Shown here one piece after another: positions 59,038-64,000 of a DNA stretch of 64,000 nt. Position 1 is the first letter of the stretch. Each line of letters begins with the position of its first letter. The notes under the pieces were generated by a model. It saw nothing but the letters and a program-made list of their open reading frames with translations, ran no database searches and had not been told where the DNA came from. A program made the translations under genes and the position numbers. Origin of the DNA: Phycisphaerales bacterium. Lineage in GTDB: Bacteria; Planctomycetota; Phycisphaerae; Phycisphaerales; SM1A02. The stretch is from positions 1 to 64,000 of the forward strand of contig JAKVBU010000010.1 of the NCBI GenBank assembly GCA_022446885.1, given 5' to 3'.

Positions 59038-62000
59038 TCACGGGGTGTCGTCGCAGGCGCCCCAGTTGGACAGTGGCACCAGCAGATCGTCGATGTTGAC
59101 AACACCGTTTCCATCGAAGTCTCCGGTGCACGAGCTGCACACGCCCCACTGACTGAGCACGATCAGCAGATCGTCGATGTTGACCACGTCATTGCCGTCC
59201 ATATCACCGACGCAGGGTTCCGCCGAAGCGGGTATCGAGGCATTGGGTGTTCGTGACAACTGGGTGGACGTTCCTCGCAGGGCGTCAGCGCCGTTGATCG
59301 ATACGACATCTTCGAGCCCGTCGCCATCGAGATCGCCGGCGCCCAGGAGCAGGGGATTGGCGCCCAAATCGACGCTGATGCCTTCGGCGAGAAGCAGTTG
59401 CTCAAAATCCGTCAGGTTGGAGTCGTTTCGAAGCAGCATGCCCGAGAACTCGCCGTCTTCGGATGCGCCCAGCATCAGGATGTCGTTATCGCCGTCCTGA
59501 TCAAAATCAACCATCAGCGGAGCAGCTGCGGCATCGGCTGCGTCCAGCAGCACGGCCGGCGCAAGTTGGCTTTCGTCATCGACCAGCAAGATCGAGACGG
59601 TGCCGTCAGGGCCCGTGAAGACGAGATCAGTCATGCCGTCAGCATTGAGGTCTCGGGTCGAGAGGCCGTTGGGAATCGTGCCCACAGGCGTCTCGCTTGC
59701 GACAGCCCAGCCGCCACCACCCGTGCGCATCAGCATGCCGCCACCACCCTGGGTCGTTCCAAATGCCACGCCGAACCAGTCCTTCTGATCTTCATTCTTG
59801 GATGGATCGATCACTATTGGAGGGTTGGTCAGGGGAATGGTCAGGCTGTCACGGTCACCTCGCAGCGAGAGATTCCAGAGGATCGTGATGGTCGAGTCTT
59901 CCAGATCGCCAACGAAGATCTCTGCAGATCCATCTTCATCCGAATCGAGCATCGTCAGGCAACTCGGGCTCGAGCCCGTGGCATGGCTGATAGCTGCGCC
60001 AAACGTGCCGTCACCGATGCCTGACAGCACGCTGATGCCACCGGCGAAGGCATCCGCAGTGGCCAGATCCACATCGCCATCGCCATCGATATCACCGGCG
60101 GCGATAGCAACTGGCCCATCGCCAACTGTGATCTGCTGGGCAGAAGAGAACCCACCGGCGCCATCATTGAGCAGTACAAGCACCGATCCGGACCCGGTGT
60201 CCGGCAGCGTGAGCGCCACATCGGCCAAGGCGTCTCCGTCAAAGTCTTCAACCACAATGGCATTGGGTTCGCCGTCCAGATCAATGCTGTCGGGATCGCC
60301 GAAACCAAGGATGTTCTCAAACTCGTCCACTTGGACAGAGATGACGCTTCCATCGCCGCGGGCCTGCCCGGGATACACAAGTTTGGCGAATCGATCTTCG
60401 CCCAGAATCGGCATGAAGGCGACGTCGAAGCGGCCCCCGATGTCGTGTGCCTGAAGGCACAGGAACTCATCGCCGCTTTGGGGTGACCAGCCGTCCTGCG
60501 CGACCACTCGAAGCCCGCCGCTGAGCAAGGCGATTCCCTCCACCCTGAGCATGTCCTGTCCGGTCGGAGCAGCATCGATTCGAATCAAGCCGGCGGTTGA
60601 CCCCATGCCGAACACGTCCGCGACCTGCTCAAACTGGCCTTGAATGACCAGTTCTCCCGACAACCGCGTGTCCGCATCGCCAGGATCAATCGTACCGAAG
60701 TTGTAGACATCAGACTCAATGGTTCCGCTGCCGCTCAGTTGAGCGTCCTGGAAGAGTGCAGTGCCCAGCACACCTACATCCAGTGTGGCGCCTGCTCCGA
60801 TTTCGACTGTGCCGTTGTCAACCAGCATGAAGAAGGGCACCGACAGCCTGGAACCACTGCCTGAAACAAGAACGGAGCCCGAGCCAATGGCGGAATCGCC
60901 CACGACGAGATCTCGGGCAATGCAGGTGCCGCCACCAACGACGCTCAACTGTCCGGTGCCACCGAGGCCGACGGTGAGACCACGCTGGAATGTGGCCAGC
61001 GCCTGCTCCCCGATCGTGAGCGAGCCGGCTGTGCCGATCCCTTCGCCCAACATGCCTGCCTGCGCATCCAAAGTGCCATTTGTGAACACGAATGCGGCGT
61101 TGTCATCGTCGTCACGTCCAATGATCAGTGACTCGGTGACGTCAGAATTGAGTTCAAGCGCGTGCCCATCGGCATCGAGGCTGAGTTCGCCAGTTCGATG
61201 TTCCAGTCGCAGGCCAAAGCCGTCCGTGTCCATCGTCACATCAACCTCACCATCGTGTTCGAAGATGATGGTGCTGGCTGGTCCTGGAATGGCCGGGAAC
61301 CAGTTGAAGATGTCGCCCCACAGGCCGTCACTGCCGACCCAGAAGCGATCACCAGGGCAGGTCGGGCAGGCCGGCACTTCCAGTGGACCGATGTCAACGA
61401 TGTAGGGGTAGCCAGGGGCGGCTGTACCCATATCCGGAACGGTCTCAACATCGACGAAGCGGTAGTTCATCGCCAAATCAAGTGATAACAACTCGAAAAG
61501 ATCTCCATCTCCATCAAGATCATTTCCGTCGATGAGAACGTACTCGTTGTTACCTCGATCAATACATGGTGAGCCCTCACCAAGGCGATAGTCTTCGTCG
61601 CCGGTGCCTGCAATGCCATCTGCGCCGAAGGGGTTCATGAGTATCGGATCAGCGTCTAAACAATCCACGACCGGGAAGTAACCGAGCGGTCCTGCAGTTC
61701 CGTTCTTCATGCCATCGATCAGGCAACTCTGAATCTCACCTGGATACCAGTTGCCCGAGCCGGAGCGGCAAACTGAGTTGCCCCAAGCGCCGGCGACTTC
61801 GTCGTCGCGACCATCATTGCCCCAGATGATGCAATTGAACAGAGTGCCATTATTGCCCAATTCCACCCCGCCACAGCCGATCTCCCCAGGGGGGTCGCCC
61901 ACCTGATCCTGTGTGTAATTACCAAACACGAGGCAGTTCGACGCAATCGCCCATCGGTCTGCCCAGTCGCCGTCCCCGGAAGTAAGTCTGAACCCCGCAC

Positions 62001-63081
62001 CGGATCCTGCTGAATTTCCCGCAAACACACAATTGTTCAGGCGGACTTTCCCATGAAAGTGATGTGCCGGAGACGCCGTTCCGCCACCGTAGCGAACGTG
62101 GTTGTCGAGAAATCGGCAATTCGAAATCTGGGTGCCCAGCCGCCATTCGTAGTTTTCATCGGTGCCGCCATCTTGTCCGTTGACGTAGATCGCCGGGCTT
62201 GCGATCTTGTGATCCGGCCTTCCGTTCCGTGCCAGCGTGCAATCGTGCATGAAGCTCGGCGTGCCAGGATTGCCTTTGAAGTACACGATCCAGCCTTCAG
62301 CCCAATTGTCAACGATGTCAACACGCTCGAAGGTCACCGGCAGATAATCGGTCGCGACGATTCCGCCGCGGCTTTCGTTGCCAGGATAGTCAGCGAAATT
62401 GTCCTCAATGACACAATCGGTCACGGTGAGGCGATGCTCGATCCAAGCGTCGTTGGTATGTGACTTGATGGCCACGCCATCTGCTCTGCGCCAACACGTG
62501 GAACCATCGGAGTCGTTGTGGCCACCCCGGATCGTGAGTCCATCGAGCACGATCGGCCCCACAACAGCGAGATCGTCCGGGTCGTGGTTGTCGCACGTAC
62601 CCCAACCTTCCAAGCTCAGAAGGAACAGTACATACGCGTTGTCCTGTCGATTCTGCCAGTTGGGCAGGTCATTGCCCTCGAGGTCGCCGCTGATGATGGT
62701 TGGGTTCGCGACAATATCACGCTCGTCGCGTTGTATCTCCCAGCCACCGAATCCGCCGTAGACCTCGACATTGCCACGTGGCACCAGTACGACAGCGCGA
62801 GGGTTGTCGCCGTCTTCCCCGAAGGACGGGTCCTCGTCCATACGATAAGACGGGAGGTACGTGCCACCACGCAGCCAGATTTCGTCGATGGAATCGCCGT
62901 TGTCACGAGCAGCATCGAAGGCGTCCTGCAACACGTTGAATGCTGCGGCCCATGTGGTGCCGTCACCACCATCAGGCGCGGAGGCATCAACCCGGAAGAT
63001 GTCAGCCTGTGTTGATGTCGCGGTAAGACCGATCAGTAGGAAGCCACAAAGTCGCCTTTGTTTGAACATGTTCATCCCCAC
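59038..63081 (-). CDS. Large secreted beta-helix/FG-GAP protein with dockerin-like end
   Basis: A 1347-residue surface protein. In order: a signal peptide (LCGFLLIGLTATSTQA, to about 27); a parallel beta-helix (about 28-560) with DIFRVDASAPDGGDGTTWAAA and coils such as NCRFLDNHVRYGGG; a PEP-CTERM-type/autotransporter-like strand repeat region (about 580-900, SGSGTIESDVYNFGTIDPGD); a seven-bladed FG-GAP/VCBS-like region with D-x-D-x-D-G turns (about 960-1290, AAGDIDGDGDVDLATADAF); and two dockerin-like repeats, GDMDGNDVVNIDDLLIVLSQWG and GDFDGNGVVNIDDLLVPLSNWG. Calcium binding and surface adhesion are likely. The GTG at 63081 follows the VPGP protein's stop by 15 nt; AGGA is 9 nt upstream. Confidence 0.88.
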   Translation of the reverse strand: MGMNMFKQRRLCGFLLIGLTATSTQADIFRVDASAPDGGDGTTWAAAFNVLQDAFDAARDNGDSIDEIWLRGGTYLPSYRMDEDPSFGEDGDNPRAVVLVPRGNVEVYGGFGGWEIQRDERDIVANPTIISGDLEGNDLPNWQNRQDNAYVLFLLSLEGWGTCDNHDPDDLAVVGPIVLDGLTIRGGHNDSDGSTCWRRADGVAIKSHTNDAWIEHRLTVTDCVIEDNFADYPGNESRGGIVATDYLPVTFERVDIVDNWAEGWIVYFKGNPGTPSFMHDCTLARNGRPDHKIASPAIYVNGQDGGTDENYEWRLGTQISNCRFLDNHVRYGGGTASPAHHFHGKVRLNNCVFAGNSAGSGAGFRLTSGDGDWADRWAIASNCLVFGNYTQDQVGDPPGEIGCGGVELGNNGTLFNCIIWGNDGRDDEVAGAWGNSVCRSGSGNWYPGEIQSCLIDGMKNGTAGPLGYFPVVDCLDADPILMNPFGADGIAGTGDEDYRLGEGSPCIDRGNNEYVLIDGNDLDGDGDLFELLSLDLAMNYRFVDVETVPDMGTAAPGYPYIVDIGPLEVPACPTCPGDRFWVGSDGLWGDIFNWFPAIPGPASTIIFEHDGEVDVTMDTDGFGLRLEHRTGELSLDADGHALELNSDVTESLIIGRDDDDNAAFVFTNGTLDAQAGMLGEGIGTAGSLTIGEQALATFQRGLTVGLGGTGQLSVVGGGTCIARDLVVGDSAIGSGSVLVSGSGSRLSVPFFMLVDNGTVEIGAGATLDVGVLGTALFQDAQLSGSGTIESDVYNFGTIDPGDADTRLSGELVIQGQFEQVADVFGMGSTAGLIRIDAAPTGQDMLRVEGIALLSGGLRVVAQDGWSPQSGDEFLCLQAHDIGGRFDVAFMPILGEDRFAKLVYPGQARGDGSVISVQVDEFENILGFGDPDSIDLDGEPNAIVVEDFDGDALADVALTLPDTGSGSVLVLLNDGAGGFSSAQQITVGDGPVAIAAGDIDGDGDVDLATADAFAGGISVLSGIGDGTFGAAISHATGSSPSCLTMLDSDEDGSAEIFVGDLEDSTITILWNLSLRGDRDSLTIPLTNPPIVIDPSKNEDQKDWFGVAFGTTQGGGGMLMRTGGGGWAVASETPVGTIPNGLSTRDLNADGMTDLVFTGPDGTVSILLVDDESQLAPAVLLDAADAAAAPLMVDFDQDGDNDILMLGASEDGEFSGMLLRNDSNLTDFEQLLLAEGISVDLGANPLLLGAGDLDGDGLEDVVSINGADALRGTSTQLSRTPNASIPASAEPCVGDMDGNDVVNIDDLLIVLSQWGVCSSCTGDFDGNGVVNIDDLLVPLSNWGACDDTP

Positions 63082-63096
63082 TAGTCGTGTTCCTGA

Positions 63097-63846
63097 TCAG
63101 TTTCGTGCCCGGCGTCTCCCCACGATCATCAGACAACTGAGCAGTGGCAGCGTGGCTGGTCCCGGCACGGTTGTCAGATCAATGGTCCATCCCAGATGAT
63201 GTGTCACATTAGGATTGGCGAGGAAGGTGCCCCAGTAATACCCTTGGTGATTCATGGCGAGACTCGTGCCATCGGTCATCGCCAATCGAGAGGGATCGGA
63301 TGGGTCGGTCCACCAACTGGATCCCCATTCCTGAGCATCGCCACCAAAATTATAAAAATCAGTGATGTAGCCAGTGGGTGTTTCGTGATGATCGAAATTG
63401 AAACTCGCATCGGTGATGAAGCCGGATGTCGCAGTCAGGATGTCAAACGTATAGCCACTGAATTCGCAAGGCAAGGAGGCCAGCCACATCCCGTCATACA
63501 GGTGATTGGTGTAGTAGATGCCCCAACTGATGGAGTCTTCACCAATGTCGATGTAACCGTTTAACACAGCGCTCACTTGATCATCATCGGGATCGTCGGC
63601 ATCCCCGTAATCCCACACGGTTTGGCTGTAGGTGTACTCCACACCTTCACCAGCAACAAACTCGCCGATATCTTCGTTCTGCCCGTCCGGCCACCAAGGA
63701 TTCGCGGTCATGTACTTTGTGACCGACACCGTATGTCCGTACAGACTGGCCTCTGCCACTGTGGTGGCGAGTGCGGTGATTCCTGCGGCGATACACATTC
63801 CGCGAACGCGGCTTAGTGGCGCACGGTGAACACGCGGTCTGATCAT
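63097..63846 (-). CDS. Secreted protein with VPGP-CTERM-like anchor
   Basis: A 249-residue exported protein with a signal peptide (CIAAGITALATTVAEA) and a beta-rich body rich in Trp, Tyr and Asp. Its end has the tripartite layout of a PEP-CTERM sorting signal: a VPGPATLPLL motif, a hydrophobic stretch and a basic RRRARN tail. This signal class directs export and cell-surface or exopolysaccharide retention through an exosortase. The start ATG 63846 has AAGGA 9 nt upstream. It is the first gene of an operon with the giant beta-helix protein. Confidence 0.8.
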   Translation of the reverse strand: MIRPRVHRAPLSRVRGMCIAAGITALATTVAEASLYGHTVSVTKYMTANPWWPDGQNEDIGEFVAGEGVEYTYSQTVWDYGDADDPDDDQVSAVLNGYIDIGEDSISWGIYYTNHLYDGMWLASLPCEFSGYTFDILTATSGFITDASFNFDHHETPTGYITDFYNFGGDAQEWGSSWWTDPSDPSRLAMTDGTSLAMNHQGYYWGTFLANPNVTHHLGWTIDLTTVPGPATLPLLSCLMIVGRRRARN

Positions 63847-64000
63847 CAGGAGTTTCCTTCTCTTCTCTTCCGAGATCACCTGACATGACCTCCCCTGCAT
63901 TTCTAAGGCATCTGGAGGGTTGGTTCCAGAAAAATAGCCCAAATCAAGGATCAGACGTGTTGAGGTCTGCTTTCTGGCCTGTCAGGCCGTTTGCGCCAGT
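63847..64000. other. Leader region at the window end
   Basis: Short upstream region of the VPGP-CTERM gene up to the window edge. A ribosome site is visible next to the gene; a promoter is not clear. Confidence 0.3.

Overview
The window looks like a 64 kb piece of chromosome from a planctomycete, most likely a marine member of the Phycisphaerae. The reasons are high GC content, several secreted proteins that end in dockerin-like calcium-binding repeats of the form DLDGDGxVNVNDLLxxLxxWG, a protein with a VPGP-type C-terminal anchor, and YdjY, DUF1844, DUF1080 and FkbM family proteins. The futalosine-type menaquinone gene mqnD also fits. This taxonomic call is inference from gene content only. 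No intact mobile element, CRISPR array or rRNA is seen.

Layout. 1-7 kb: purA (cut by the window start), an FHA protein, hemW, an FkbM methyltransferase coupled to a GT-C-like membrane protein, DUF1844, a parvulin-like lipoprotein coupled to yraN. 7-18.8 kb: a YpdA-like reductase, a secreted helical protein, rlmN, the threonine-to-glycine pair tdh-kbl, a BtpA/S9-peptidase pair, and an M20 hydrolase overlapping hutF (histidine breakdown). 18.9-22.2 kb is an accessory-looking stretch: initiator tRNA with its own promoter, a perfect 19-bp hairpin, a nested inverted repeat, two broken dockerin ends, a possible phage-like fragment, and a lipoprotein beta-propeller. 22.2-33.4 kb: DUF2200, a secreted five-bladed-propeller protein, a beta-helix protein, a 47-residue secreted mini-dockerin, a YdhR-like protein, a DEAD-box RNA helicase with a tandem-repeat basic tail, a gingipain-like C25 peptidase and a Tat-exported DUF1080 protein. 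33.5-47.9 kb is mostly housekeeping: dprA, lexA, a class V aminotransferase, a SPOR lipoprotein, an acyl-CoA ligase, mqnD, an ACT protein, a TPR-cyclophilin coupled to a tandem PTPS protein, YdjY, ruvC, an ABC ATPase, trpE and an epimerase. 48-59 kb: a large AsmA-like protein, a LOG protein, a lipoprotein, then a pssA-gltX-unknown-fahA operon. 59-64 kb: a 1347-residue beta-helix/FG-GAP/dockerin surface protein and a VPGP-CTERM protein.

Expression signals. Many first genes of transcription units show a TAnnnT hexamer only 6-9 nt before the start codon and no Shine-Dalgarno, which suggests leaderless mRNAs. Three divergent gene pairs share overlapping -10 hexamers. Genes with clear Shine-Dalgarno sites (lexA, the PH-like protein, the YdhR-like protein, the beta-helix protein with a TTG start) form a separate class.

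Most interesting leads: a promoter-hairpin-terminator unit at 43399-43517 that looks like an undescribed ~85-nt RNA; the secreted mini-dockerin at 26042-26185; the leaderless and symmetric promoter pattern; the decayed region around 19.1-21.4 kb; and the M20 hydrolase fused by overlap to hutF.
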